Shown piece by piece: positions 17,081-27,133 of a DNA stretch of 64,000 nucleotides. Position 1 is the first letter of the stretch. Each line of letters starts with the position of its first letter. The notes beneath the pieces were generated by a model. That model was not told the origin of the DNA, did no database searches, and saw only the letters and a program-made list of their open reading frames with translations. Position numbers and translations under genes: made by a program. Source of the stretch: Saccharothrix sp. NRRL B-16348. GTDB lineage: Bacteria > Actinomycetota > Actinomycetes > Mycobacteriales > Pseudonocardiaceae. The stretch lies in NCBI RefSeq assembly GCF_001280085.1, contig NZ_LGED01000248.1:17027-81026 (forward strand), read 5' to 3'.

Positions 17081-18238
17081 TCAGGCCTGTTCGGGGTCGG
17101 GCTGTTCGCGCGGCGCGAGCATGGTGGCGGCTCCGATGTGGTTGAGGCAGAACTCCACGGAGTGGGCCATCAGCCACCCGGTCTGCGCGTCGCGGAAGAT
17201 CCGCTGGATCGGCGAGGTGGCGACGAACCCGGACCCGCCGCCGACCTGGAGGCACAGTTGCGCGATGTCGCGGGCGACGCGGTTGGCCGTGGGCTTCGCG
17301 CGCATCGCGGAGAGCAGGAAGTGGGGTGAGTCCCGGTCGGCGAGCCAGGCGCTGTTGTGGGCGACCAGCGCGGCGGCTTCGAGCTGGAGCACGGCGTCGG
17401 CGACGTCGAACTGGAGGTGCTGCTCGGCCGCCAGGGGTTGGCCGGTGGAGGGCAGGGTTCGGCTGCGCGCGTACCGGATGAGCGTGTCCAGCGCGGTGTC
17501 GGCGATGCCGAGCGAGAGCCAGGCCAGGCCCGCGGCGATGTGGTTGGGCTTGGGCAGCGGGGACGGCGGGCAGCGCCGGTCGGAGCGCAGCACGGTGCCG
17601 TTGAGCCCGACCAGGTGGCTGCGGGTGGCGCGCAGTCCCAGGGTGTCCTGCGGTTCGAACGTCACGGTGTGGTCGGGTTCGAGCCCGAACAGGGTGGGTT
17701 GGCCGTCCACGAGGGCGTTGACGAGGAAGTGGTCCGCGATCTCGCAGCCGGACACGAACCGCTTCGCGCCGGTGAGCCGGTACCCGCCGTCGACGGGTTC
17801 GGCGACCTGTTGGGGCGACAGGAACTGGTTCCCGCCCGACGGTTCGGACAGGGCGTTGGCGAAGCGGCGGCCCGCGATGAGCTCGTCGGCGTAGTACCGG
17901 GCCAGGTCGGGCGTGGAGTGGCGCACCAGGCCCTCGGCGGCGCCGATGTGCATGAGCCACAGGCAGGCGGTGGACGGGTCCGCGGCGCTGAGGACCCGCA
18001 GGACCACGCCGACGGTGCGGTAGCTCAGCGACTGCCCGCCCCACTCGCGCGGCAGGGTGGCCTGGTCGAGACCGCCGGCGTGCAGCGCCCGCAGGTTCGC
18101 GACCGGCAGTTGCGCGGTCCGGTCGAACTCGTCGGTGGTGGCGGCGAAACCGGTGGCCAGTTCGGTGGCGACCCGGACCCACGACTGCTCGTCCGGGGGT
18201 GGGCCGAGTGGGTGGTCGTCGGGCATCGGCATGGTCAT
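17081..18238 (-). CDS. Acyl-CoA dehydrogenase-like flavoprotein
   Basis: A 385-residue protein of the acyl-CoA dehydrogenase fold: N-terminal helical part (LPREWGGQSLSYRTVGVVLRVL), middle part (ALSEPSGGNQF, RLTGAKRFVSGC), C-terminal FAD-binding part with LQVGGGSGFVATSPIQRIFRDAQTG. The sequence is closer to the flavin-dependent oxidase/hydroxylase members found in biosynthetic clusters than to beta-oxidation enzymes; that is inference. The start has GGGAGG upstream. It follows the secreted-protein gene after 78 bases and may be the last gene of the ATP-grasp/decarboxylase operon. Confidence 0.82.
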   Translation of the reverse strand: MTMPMPDDHPLGPPPDEQSWVRVATELATGFAATTDEFDRTAQLPVANLRALHAGGLDQATLPREWGGQSLSYRTVGVVLRVLSAADPSTACLWLMHIGAAEGLVRHSTPDLARYYADELIAGRRFANALSEPSGGNQFLSPQQVAEPVDGGYRLTGAKRFVSGCEIADHFLVNALVDGQPTLFGLEPDHTVTFEPQDTLGLRATRSHLVGLNGTVLRSDRRCPPSPLPKPNHIAAGLAWLSLGIADTALDTLIRYARSRTLPSTGQPLAAEQHLQFDVADAVLQLEAAALVAHNSAWLADRDSPHFLLSAMRAKPTANRVARDIAQLCLQVGGGSGFVATSPIQRIFRDAQTGWLMAHSVEFCLNHIGAATMLAPREQPDPEQA

Positions 18239-18316
18239 GGGTCCTCCCGCGTGGTCTCGCACCTCGTCGGCCACTGTGCGCGACGACCGCGCGGTGATCA
18301 AGGGACCGTGCGGCGG

Positions 18317-18841
18317 TCAGCCGATGATCAAGGTGGACGGGCCGGTGATCAGCTCCACGCCGGTGCTGCCGAGGCACTGCAGCGGGTCGAGCGTGACCTG
18401 CGCGCCGGGAGAGGCGATGGGACTGCCCGCGAACTTGCCGGCTTCGACGGTGCCGATGACGACGACGATCGCCTCGCCGCCGGGTTGCACGATGACGGCG
18501 AGGGTGTAGGCGACCCTGCTCCACTCGCCCGTGTTCCACGTGATGACCTCCGTGGTGCTCCCGTCGGAAGTCAGGCACCCCAACGTCCCGGACCCGGTGA
18601 CGACCGAGGTCCCCGACGTGATGGCGGGGTCGGTGGAGACGCAGCTGTAGGCGCCGCTGCCGGAGATGGCGACGTGCCGCGGCAGCAGCCGCAGACCGGG
18701 GTCGAAGCGCACGGTGTTGGTCCCGACGCAGGTCGTCAGCGCTTCGACCGCCGGGCCCGGTTCCGCCCGGGAACCGGGTGCCGCGATCACCGAGAGCAGT
18801 GCGACGAGCAGCGTCGTGATCAGTGTCCGGCCTGTGGACAT
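18317..18841 (-). CDS. Secreted hypothetical protein, 174 residues
   Basis: A Sec signal (MSTGRTLITTLLVALLSV, cleavage near residue 26, SRA) and a small beta-rich domain with Cys residues (TTCVG, YSCVST, LGCLTS, LQCLGS) that could form two disulphides. No family recognised. GGAGGG lies 7 bases before ATG, and the gene overlaps the end of the decarboxylase gene by 22 bases, so it belongs to that operon. Confidence 0.7.
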   Translation of the reverse strand: MSTGRTLITTLLVALLSVIAAPGSRAEPGPAVEALTTCVGTNTVRFDPGLRLLPRHVAISGSGAYSCVSTDPAITSGTSVVTGSGTLGCLTSDGSTTEVITWNTGEWSRVAYTLAVIVQPGGEAIVVVIGTVEAGKFAGSPIASPGAQVTLDPLQCLGSTGVELITGPSTLIIG

Positions 18842-20289
18842 CGTCTTCCCTCCGAAGGGTCTGGCGTGGCGGTCGACGGTGGTCCGTCGTGCCGTTCCGG
18901 TTCGGTGACGGCGAGCTGTTCGATCTGGTCGAGCAGGGTGTCGAGGTCTTGCCCGGTGGTGCGGGGGTTGATGGTGCAGGCGCGGAAGCAGGGTCGGCCG
19001 GCGACCCGGGTGGGCAGCAGCAGGGACCCGGGGGTCAGGTCGAGGAGCCGGTCGCTGATCCGCTGGTGAGCCCGCGCGTCGTGCCCGGCGGCGCGGTGGG
19101 TGAAGCACACCACGGCCAGGCGAGGGCCGGTGAGCAGCTCGAAGCCCGGCCGCCCGCGCACCTCGGCGGCCAAGTGGGAGGCGAGGGCGAGACCCCGGTC
19201 GACGGCGTCGCGCACCGCGTCCAGGCCGTGCACCTTGATCGTGAACCACAACCTGAACGCCCGGAAGGGCCGGGTGTACTCGATGCCGCTGGTGCCCAGG
19301 TCCCGGGACTGCCCCGGGTCGTGCATCGCCGTGAGGTAGTCGGAGCCCAGGTGGAAGGTTCCCGCCAGGGCGCCGGGTTCGCGCAGCAGCAGGCAACCCA
19401 GCCCGAACGGCTGGAACAGCCACTTGTGCGGGTCGACGGTGATCGAGTCCGCTTCGGACAGTCCGTCGAGCCGCGGGCTTCCCCGTGTTCCCAAGGCCGC
19501 GGCGGCGCCGAACGCGCCGTCGACGTGGAACCAGAGCCCTTCGTCCCGGCACACACGGGACAGCTCGGCCAACGGGTCGACGGTGCCGGTGTTGGTGGTG
19601 CCCGCGGTGGCGATCACCATCAGCGGTCGACGTCCGGCGGCGCGGTCGGCGGTCACGGCGGCGCGCACGGCGTCGGGCACGAGGCGGTCGTCGTCGCAGG
19701 GCAGCACCCTGATCTGGTCGGGGGCGAAACCCAGCACGCGCAAGGCGCGGCCGACGCTGGGATGGGCCTGGTCGCCGTGGTAGACGATCGGGACGCGGTC
19801 GTGCGGTGGCGGGCCGAGCCGGTCGCGGGCCACCGCGATGGCGGTCAGGTTCGCGACGGAGCCGCCCGAGGTGAACACGCCACCGCTGCCCGCGGGCATC
19901 CCCAACGCCGCGGCCAGCCACCCGGCGGTGACCAGCTCGACCTGGGACGGGCCCGCGGCCAGCGACCAGTTGACCGTGGTGAGGTTCAGCCCGGTCGCCA
20001 ACGCGTCGGCGAGGGCGGCCACCGGGTCCGCCGGACCGGGCACGCCGGCGAAGCTGCGCGGGTGGTCGGCCTTGAGCAGGTGGGGCAGGATCCCGCCGGT
20101 GACCTGGGACAGCACCGCGTCGGCGGGTGTGGGGTCGCGCGGCGCCGGTTCGTCGAGCCACGCCAGGTCTGCCGGCCGGGCCCGGCGGCCGGGTGACGCG
20201 GTGGTCAGCCCGAGGTGGTGGTCCACGACCAGGTCGGCCACCGCGTGGGCGAGCCGGCGCAGTTCACCGGCGTCGTGCCGGCCGATCAC
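18820..20289 (-). CDS. Pyridoxal-phosphate-dependent amino acid decarboxylase (group II)
   Basis: A 489-residue protein of the aromatic-amino-acid/glutamate decarboxylase group (fold type I). FTSGGSVANLTAI, TAGTTNTGTVDPL, HVDGAFGAA and the PLP lysine Lys289 in VDPHKWLF are all present. It would decarboxylate an amino acid, or in some relatives carry out an oxidative decarboxylation to an aldehyde. The GTG start overlaps the ATP-grasp stop by 4 bases (GTGA), so the two are translationally coupled and probably act in one pathway. Confidence 0.9.
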   Translation of the reverse strand: MIGRHDAGELRRLAHAVADLVVDHHLGLTTASPGRRARPADLAWLDEPAPRDPTPADAVLSQVTGGILPHLLKADHPRSFAGVPGPADPVAALADALATGLNLTTVNWSLAAGPSQVELVTAGWLAAALGMPAGSGGVFTSGGSVANLTAIAVARDRLGPPPHDRVPIVYHGDQAHPSVGRALRVLGFAPDQIRVLPCDDDRLVPDAVRAAVTADRAAGRRPLMVIATAGTTNTGTVDPLAELSRVCRDEGLWFHVDGAFGAAAALGTRGSPRLDGLSEADSITVDPHKWLFQPFGLGCLLLREPGALAGTFHLGSDYLTAMHDPGQSRDLGTSGIEYTRPFRAFRLWFTIKVHGLDAVRDAVDRGLALASHLAAEVRGRPGFELLTGPRLAVVCFTHRAAGHDARAHQRISDRLLDLTPGSLLLPTRVAGRPCFRACTINPRTTGQDLDTLLDQIEQLAVTEPERHDGPPSTATPDPSEGRRCPQAGH

Positions 20290-21629
20290 CGGTCACGTCC
20301 CGGGGACGGTTGCGCGAGGGGTCGCGGGTGTTGTGCGGTGGGACGCAGCACATCGAGCCACGCCCGCGCGTCGGCGGTGAGCCGTGGCGGGTGTTCGAGG
20401 GTGGCCACGCGGCGCCCGAACTGCACGAGCACCGCCTCGTCACCCGGTTCGACCACGTCCCCTTCGCCGGCGTGGGCCCACACCAGCGCCTCGTCGGGGC
20501 CCAACCGCGACAACGCGCGGTCCGCCACGCGGCGGACGACTCCCGGGGCGACCATCCGGTAGCACCCGGTTTCCGGCAATCGTGGGGCCAGGCCGGTGTC
20601 GCTGAAGTGCGCCACGAACTGGCTGAACGGGGGAGAGGACGGATCGCGGTCGCCGGCGGCGAGCACGGGCGTGAGCGGGGTGAGGTTGGCCAGGACGTGC
20701 GTGCCCAGCAACGGCAGCAACCCCCGCTCGACCTCGACCGCGTGCACCAGCGACACGACGGTCTGGAACCGGGGGTTGATCTCGATGACCCACACGCGAC
20801 CGTCCCGGTCGAGCACCGCGTCGATGCCGAACACACCCAGGAACCCGCGTGCGCGCAGCCGTTCACCCACCGCGTGGCACGCCGCCCGTGCTCGCGACAG
20901 CACCTCCGCCGGCACGTCGGCGTCGCCGAGCAGCTGGTTGCCGCAGTGCGCGCCCCAGCCGACCCCGAGCTCGGCGATCCCGACCAACTGCTGCGAGACC
21001 CCCGACACCACCGTCACGTCACGACCGACGCACCCGGACACCGTGATCGGCAAGCCCGGCACGTGACGTGAGACCTTCAGCGGCTCGCCCGACCAGTCGG
21101 CCAACGCCTCGACCAACTCCCCGTCCGAGCACACCAACCGGGTGCCGCGGCCGATGAGGTTGTTGGCGGGCCGTTGCAGGACCACGGGACCGTCGCGCAG
21201 CCACCCCGACACCTCGTCGGGAACAGCCGTCGCACCGGCCTGGAGCACCACCGACGCCGGAGCGCGCACCCCTGCCGCGCGGAAGATCGCCACCGCGTTG
21301 ATCTTGTCCGCGGCCCACTCGGCCACCGACCGGGCCGGCGCGAGCAACCGCGCGTCAGGGTCGTCCTCCCACGGACGTCCCGCACCGTCGTGCTCGGGTG
21401 CGAACGTTACCGACACCCACCGCCCCACCCCACGACCACCGCCACCACGCCGCCGCGGCCGGTACGTCAACCCCGGCACCACCGATCCACACGCCGCACT
21501 GATGAACGCCGACCTGTCGTACCACCAAATCCCCTCAACCACCGCCCCCACCGCCACCGCGCCCGGCCCCACCGCCACGCCGTGCGGCAGCACCCGGCCG
21601 GCACCGTCCACTCGTCGGTGTCCATCCAT
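20286..21629 (-). CDS. ATP-grasp domain ligase
   Basis: About 447 residues from ATG 21629. ATP-grasp features: Lys in SVAEWAADKINAVAIFRAAGV, central GPVVLQRPANNLIGRGTRLV, and metal-binding FGIDAVLDRDGRVWVIEINPRFQ. This class activates a carboxylate as acyl-phosphate and joins it to an amine. The family is close to PylC/carbamoyl-phosphate-synthase-like ligases found in peptide natural-product routes. It is the first gene of a coupled set with the decarboxylase. The start has no clear ribosome site; the longer frame to 21728 is less likely. The conserved core is certain, the start is not. Confidence 0.8.
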   Translation of the reverse strand: MDGHRRVDGAGRVLPHGVAVGPGAVAVGAVVEGIWWYDRSAFISAACGSVVPGLTYRPRRRGGGGRGVGRWVSVTFAPEHDGAGRPWEDDPDARLLAPARSVAEWAADKINAVAIFRAAGVRAPASVVLQAGATAVPDEVSGWLRDGPVVLQRPANNLIGRGTRLVCSDGELVEALADWSGEPLKVSRHVPGLPITVSGCVGRDVTVVSGVSQQLVGIAELGVGWGAHCGNQLLGDADVPAEVLSRARAACHAVGERLRARGFLGVFGIDAVLDRDGRVWVIEINPRFQTVVSLVHAVEVERGLLPLLGTHVLANLTPLTPVLAAGDRDPSSPPFSQFVAHFSDTGLAPRLPETGCYRMVAPGVVRRVADRALSRLGPDEALVWAHAGEGDVVEPGDEAVLVQFGRRVATLEHPPRLTADARAWLDVLRPTAQHPRPLAQPSPGRDR

Positions 21630-21910
21630 CCGGGCAACGTAATTCTCACCTGCCCCAACGTCCGGCCAATCACCGCAACGCCACTGCGGTTCATCCTTCC
21701 AGGTCACTGTCGATCGATTCGGTAACACAACGACGCGACGAGATGAACCGAAGCGGCTGGGGCCTGTGGTTCAAGGGATAGCCCTCGATCGCAACTCTGC
21801 AGGCTGGTGCGTGATCATTCTGGCGTTCAGAGGCAGATCACGTTCTCGTGGCATGCGGCCCCTCGGTCGGGATCACCGCCTGAGCCTCCCGCGTCGCAAG
21901 CGGCGGGCGA

Positions 21911-21939
21911 CCCGTTTGTCAACATGCGTGACAAACGGG
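21911..21939. promoter_or_regulatory. ROK-type operator TTTGTCA-N7-TGACAAA ahead of GH6, extended palindrome
   Basis: Arms of 11 bases (CCCGTTTGTCA and TGACAAACGGG) flank a 7-base centre. The 21-bp core (21915-21935) recurs, in near-identical form on either strand, at 42901, 47180 and 60259, always beside sugar genes. This copy is the most symmetrical. A ROK protein is the likely binder, because one copy lies next to a ROK gene; that is inference. Confidence 0.65.
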
Positions 21940-21956
21940 TCGAGGTGGGTTACGGT
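21928..21956 (+). promoter_or_regulatory. Likely GH6 promoter
   Basis: GTGACA (21928-21933), 17-base spacer, TACGGT (21951-21956). The -35 lies inside the ROK-type operator and the first CebR box starts six bases after the -10, so both repressors could block the same promoter. Confidence 0.45.
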
Positions 21957-21961
21957 CCGTC

Positions 21962-21975
21962 TGGGAGCGCTCCCA
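21962..21975. promoter_or_regulatory. CebR/CelR-type operator, first of two before GH6
   Basis: Perfect TGGGAGCGCTCCCA at the expected transcription start of the GH6 gene. Confidence 0.88.
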
Positions 21976-22019
21976 GTCACCTCTCTGGTCGTACGTCGGA
22001 TCGGTCTGGGCGGCATACC

Positions 22020-22033
22020 TGGGAGCGCTCCCA
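22020..22033. promoter_or_regulatory. CebR/CelR-type operator, second before GH6
   Basis: Perfect TGGGAGCGCTCCCA, 58 bases downstream of the first copy and 33 bases before the GH6 start codon. Confidence 0.88.
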
Positions 22034-22066
22034 GAAGATGGCGGGTTGCTCGCAAGGAGGCGATGC

Positions 22067-23828
22067 ATGAGTCTGCGCACGTTCGTACGTTCCCGGAAAC
22101 TGACCGGGGCATTGGCGGTGACCTCGGTGGCGGCCGGTGGCGGCCCTGTCCGTGGCCGGGGTGGTGGCTTCGACCGCCACCGCCAATGCTGCCGCCGGTT
22201 GTCGGGTGGCGTACCAGATCTCGAATCAGTGGCAAGGCGGATTCGGCGCCAACGTCACGGTCACCAACCTCGGTGACGCCATCTCCGGTGGTTGGACGCT
22301 GGAGTGGGACTTCGCCGCCGGCCAGACGGTCCAGCAGGGGTGGAACGGGACGTTCTCCCAGTCCGGGACGCGCGTGACTGTCCACAACCCCTCCTGGAGC
22401 GCGAACCTGGGCACCGGCGCTTCGGTGTCGCCCGGGTTCAACGGCTCGTGGAACGGGACGAACCCGGTGCCCACGCAGTTCAAGCTGAACGGCACGGTGT
22501 GCACGGGGACGGTCGACACCACGACCACCACCACGACGACCACGACCGACACCAACCCGGGTGGCCCGAAGGCCGACAACCCGTACGTCGGCGCCGGCGT
22601 GTACGTGAACCCGCAGTGGTCGCGTCAGGCCGCAGCGGAGCCGGGTGGCTCGCGGATCGCGAACCAGCCGACCGGCGTGTGGATGGACCGGATCAGCGCC
22701 ATCACCGGCAACGGTTCGCCGACCACCGGTTCCATGGGGCTGGTCGATCACCTCAACGAGGCCGAGAAGCAGCGCGCGGCCCGTGCGGACGGCCAGTTGG
22801 TGTTCCAGTTCGTCGTCTACAACCTGCCCGGCCGCGACTGCGCCGCGCTGGCCTGTCGCTACAAGACCGAGTACGTCGACAAGATCGCCGAGATCGTGGC
22901 CCGGCCGGAGTACTCGAAGCTGCGCATCGTCTCGGTCATCGAGATCGACTCCCTGCCGAACCTGGTCACCAACGTCTCGCCGCGTCCCACCGCGACGCCC
23001 GAGTGCGACACGATGAAGGCCAACGGCAACTACATCGAGGGCGTCTCGTACGCGCTCGGCAAGCTGGGTGCGATCCCGAACGTCTACAACTACATCGACG
23101 CCGCCCACCACGGCTGGATCGGCTGGGGCGACACGAACCCGCAGTACGACAACTTCTTCGCCTCGGCGAAGCTGTTCGCCACGCTGCTCGGCCGCAACGG
23201 CGCCACCAAGGACAAAGGTCCACGGCTTCATCACCAACACGGCGAACTACTCGCCGCTGGAGGAGCCGTACTGGACGGTGGACGACAACGTCGGCGGCCG
23301 GCCGGTCAAGGAGGCCTCGAAGTGGGTCGACTGGAACGACTTCAACGGTGAACTCGGCTTCGCCACCGCGTTCCGCACGGAGTTGGTCAAGCAGGGCTTC
23401 GACAGCGCATCGGCATGCTGATCGACACCTCGCGCAACGGCTGGGGCGGCCCGAACCGTCCCACCGCCAAGTCCACCTCCACCGACCCGACCACCTACGT
23501 CAACGAGTCGCGCATCGACCGCCGCTTCCAGAAGGGCAACTGGTGCAACCAGTCCGGCGCGGGTCTGGGCGAGCGTCCGCAGGCCGCTCCCAAGCCGAAC
23601 ATCGACGCCTACGTCTGGATCAAGCCGCCGGGCGAGTCCGACGGTTCCAGCACCCTCATCCCCAACGACGAGGGCAAGGGCTTCGACCGGATGTGCGACC
23701 CGACCTACACCGGCAACATCCGCAACGGCAACAACATGTCCGGCGCGCTGCCCAACGCCCCGCTCTCGGGCCACTGGTTCCCGGCCCAGTTCCAGGAGCT
23801 CATGCGCAACGCCCACCCGGCGCTGTGA
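22067..23828 (+). CDS. GH6 cellulase (exocellobiohydrolase type) with N-terminal CBM2; frame broken three times
   Basis: A secreted cellulase. In order: signal peptide (MSLRTFVRSRKLTGALAVTS), CBM2 (about 22198-22500, with YQISNQWQGGFGANVTVTN), a Thr-rich linker (22510-22560), and a GH6 domain to the stop. It has PYVGAGVYVNPQW, YNLPGRDCAAL with a catalytic Asp, and DTSRNGWGGPNRP. The frame must shift at about 22126-22145 (one extra base in a 10-bp direct repeat), 23211-23218 (one extra A in ACAAAGG) and 23400-23408 (one base missing). All flanking protein is well conserved, so sequence errors are likelier than decay. AGGAGG precedes ATG. Two CebR boxes and a ROK-type box lie upstream. Confidence 0.85.
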
Positions 23829-23863
23829 CCACCAACTGATCCACAACTGAACCTGCACAGCCT

Positions 23864-23895
23864 CGTAGGCGGCGTCCGAAGAGACGCCGCCTACG
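23864..23895. terminator. Bidirectional terminator between GH6 and GH115
   Basis: CGTAGGCGGCGTC pairs with GACGCCGCCTACG around a 6-base loop, between two convergent genes. Confidence 0.7.
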
Positions 23896-23962
23896 GGCCT
23901 GCGGCCTGAACGGTCAGGCGGCGGAGAACAGCCGGGTCGGCACGGCGTCCGTCAACCGGTGG

Positions 23963-26900
23963 CTAACCACGTGCGGAGGCCCGGTGGCTTTCCGGCGGGG
24001 CCAGGTAGCTGTACTTCAGGCCGCCGGTGTCGATGACGAGGTTCTGCAGCACCACGGTGGGGTCGACCACCCAGAACTTCACGGTGTGCACGCCGGGGGA
24101 GGTGACCGTGAAGGTGGTGGAGGTGCGGTTGACCGCCTCCATGGCGTTGACCTCCCAGCCCTTGTTCATGGTCGTGTCGTCGGCCCTGGTGGCGGTCGTG
24201 ACGTTGACCGTCTGGGGTGGCTGGTCGTCGATCGACATCGCGTACTTGAGGCCGTCGCCGGGCCGCACGTTGTTGCGGGGTGACAGGTGGGCCCACACGG
24301 TGACCGGTCCGGTGGTGGTGAGGTTGACCTGGTACTCCAGGCGTGCGCCGTCGCCTCCCGGCGTCTGGACGGGGGCGGTCACCGGGCTGGGCTGCATGCC
24401 CGATCCGGTGCGGCCGATGTCGGGGACGCGCGACCAGGTGATGCCGTTGGCGTCGACGGCCTTGGTGTGGTGGTCGGCTTCGATGGAGACGTAACCACCG
24501 GCCTCCACGAACCCGTGCTTGGGGGCCTCGGTCGGCTTGTTCACCACGGCCTGCACGGTGACCGTGCGCCCGGCGCCGGTGACGGTGATGGGCACCGTGG
24601 TCTTCCCGGCAGGCGCCTTGGCCCAGTCGACCCGCAGGGTGGCGCGGGCCTGCTGGGTGACGGTGCCGGCCGCGTCGGTGGCGGTCAGCCACGGCACGGA
24701 CGGCGTGACCCGGTAGTCGAACGGGGTCGTGCCCCGGTTGAACACCTCGATGTGCTGGGCGGGTGCGGTCTGGTACGGGCTGAACTCCGGCAGCACCGGC
24801 TGGGTGGTGGCGTTGGGCCACCAGTCGAGCGAGCCGTCGACGGCCACGCCCAGCTCCGCCGCGGCCGGGACGGTGATACGTTGCAGGGCGGGGTAGATCT
24901 GGTCGGGCGCCGGTGGTTCCTGCCAGCTCGCGTTGTTGCCGTAGCGGGCCTTGTCGCCGTAGCCGAACTTGGTCTGCGTCTGCCAGCCCGTCCACTTCCC
25001 GCCGGCGAGGGTGGTGTTGTAGTGGTTCGACATGGCCACGTCGTCGGCCAGCCGTGCCTCGGCGGTCGCGGCGAGGCGTACCAGCGGTTGAGGAACTGGG
25101 CCCGGCGCAGCTCGTAGAGGTTGGCGGTGGCCTTGGTCGCGTACAGCACCAGTTGGTAGTAGGCGTCCCGGTCGGCGGCGGGCAGGCTCCGGTTCACCGC
25201 CTCGGCCTTCGCCGCGAGCTCCTGCCACTCGGCGGTGACGCGGTCCAGTTCGCCGTAGTTCTCGATGCTGTACGGCGTCATCGTGTCGTCGGTGCCGTAG
25301 GAACCGTTGGCGTTGCGGTTGTAGCGCCGGTTGGTCGCCTCGGGCTTGCGCCGCGCCTGCAACTGCCCGTAGGCGTGCAGCACCTCGGCGACGGCGGGTG
25401 CGGCCCGGTCGCCGAAGTTCTGGGCGGCGTACTCCCGGGTCCAGTCCTTGATCCCGTCGGCGGGGATGGAGGACGGGTTCCACGCGTAGTCCAGGAAGAA
25501 CTGGGTCGGCGCTTCCTCGTTCTTCAGGTCGCCGACGTTGACCACCCACAGCCGGTCGATGCCCGACTGGTACGACAGGTTCAGCTGTTCGCGGGTGTTG
25601 GCCAGGTTGTTGGTGTCGACCCACTTGTAGTTGCGGCCGCCGCCGACGTAGTCGAAGTGATAGTACAGGCCGTAGCCACCCGCCCGCGGCGGCAGCGAGG
25701 CGTCGGGCACCTTGCGCATGTTGCCCCAGTTGTCGTCGGCGAAGACCACCGTGACGTCGTCGGGCGGGCGCATGCCGGCGTCCCAGTACTGCTGGACCTC
25801 CTTGTAGAGCGTGAAGACCTGCGGGATCTCGGTGATCGGCTTGGCCGACTCCTCGTCCAGGATGCGGCGCTGGTCGGCGATGATCTGCTCCATGACGTCC
25901 CGGCCTGCGTCGGGGTTGGGCCGGTCGCCGTCACCGCGCATGCCGAGCGTGACCACGCCTTCGAAGTCCTCCTGCTCCATCCGCTTGACGCCGTCGCGCC
26001 AGTACGCCTGCAGGGCGGCCTTGTTGGTGGTGTAGCTCCAGTCGCCGTTGCCGCCGTAGGGATCGCTCTCGGGCTTCGCGTGCCGGACCCACTCCTCGAT
26101 GCCGCGCATCATCGGCGCTTCGTGCGAGGTGCCCATCACGACGCCGTACCGGGTGGCGGTCGCGTGGTTGAGCGGGTCGTCCTCGGCGAACGCCCGGCCC
26201 CACCGCGGGCCAGAGGTAGTTGGCCTTGAGGCGCAGCATGGCCTCGAAGACCTTCTCGTAGTACTGGTGGTTCAGCCCGTTCGGGTGACCGGGCGCGTGA
26301 CCGGGGCCGAAGGTCTTGGGGGCCCAGTTGCCGGTGGAGGGGTTCTCGTCGTTGATGAACACGCCCCGGTACTTCACCGCCGGCGTGCCCTGCGTGTGGC
26401 GGCCCGGCCGGATGTGGATGGCGCTGTGCTTGCGCGCCGGCACGTCGTCGAAGTAGTGCCACGGGGACACGCCGATGCGGCGGGAGAGGTCGTAGACGCC
26501 GAAGATCGTGCCGCGCTGGTCGCTGCCGGCGATCACCAGGGCCCGGCGCACACCCGGCAGCGGGTTGTTCACCACCTGCTGCAACGAGGTCTCCCACTTG
26601 CCGCGGATGCCCTCGACGTCCAGCTTGCCGCTCGACACCAGCCGGTCGATGAGCGCGCTGTGCCCGATCGTGCCGACCAGGACGGGCTCACCGGAGGTGG
26701 GAACCGTGGTGGACACGGTCGGCTGGACGCCGGTTACGCGCCGGACATCCTTACGCAGGTCGTCCACCACCCGAACCACACCTGGGAAGTCGTCGCCGCT
26801 GACGAACAACGGTGCCGCCTTGCCGTTCGCGGCGAGCGTGAACCCGCCGCCGACCGGGGTGAACGAGACGTACTCGCCGTCGGGGGCCGCGGCCGCATCC

Positions 26901-27037
26901 GGCGCCTGAGCGGCGATCAGCACCGGCGGCGCCGCCGCGGCCAGCAGCGCGGCGGCGAGTAGAACAGACCTGGATCGCGTCGCCCTGGGCCGTCGTCGTC
27001 GTGACACGGCGGTGTCGGGGTCGGGCAGGGGTTCCAT
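23963..27037 (-). CDS. GH115 xylan alpha-1,2-glucuronidase, secreted; frame broken twice
   Basis: About 1,025 codons. N-terminal Arg-rich signal with a hydrophobic core (residues 24-45), then GH115 motifs: YRGVFINDENPSTGNWAP, RLKANYLWPAV, YGVVMGTSHEAPMMRG, VTLGMRGDGDRPNP, VFADDNWGNMRK and YYHFDYVGGGRNYKW. A C-terminal beta-sandwich with FVEAGGYVSIEADH follows. These enzymes remove (methyl)glucuronic acid from xylan. The frame shifts at about 26198-26203 (WPAV then WGRAFAEDDP) and 25073-25082 (NRWYA then RLAATAEARLADD). Both sides are conserved. GGAGG precedes ATG. It is divergent from a LacI regulator with operator palindromes between, so it is probably repressed by it. Confidence 0.87.
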
Positions 27038-27133
27038 GGGACCTCCGTAGCGGCGTTGCTTCGGTTGCGGTGTCGGCGAAATCCGGGCCCGTCGGTGACG
27101 GGCGGTCGCCTCAGCAGCTCGACTCTGGAACGT

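Noticed and set aside
21760..21830. tRNA-like stretch (GTGGTTCAAGGGATAGCCC)
   Set aside because: No cloverleaf, no acceptor stem or CCA context; chance resemblance to a T-loop.
22503..22560. Thr-codon repeat (ACC/ACG runs) as a microsatellite or CRISPR-like element
   Set aside because: It is the Thr-rich linker between CBM2 and the GH6 domain. No CRISPR repeat-spacer pattern occurs in the window.
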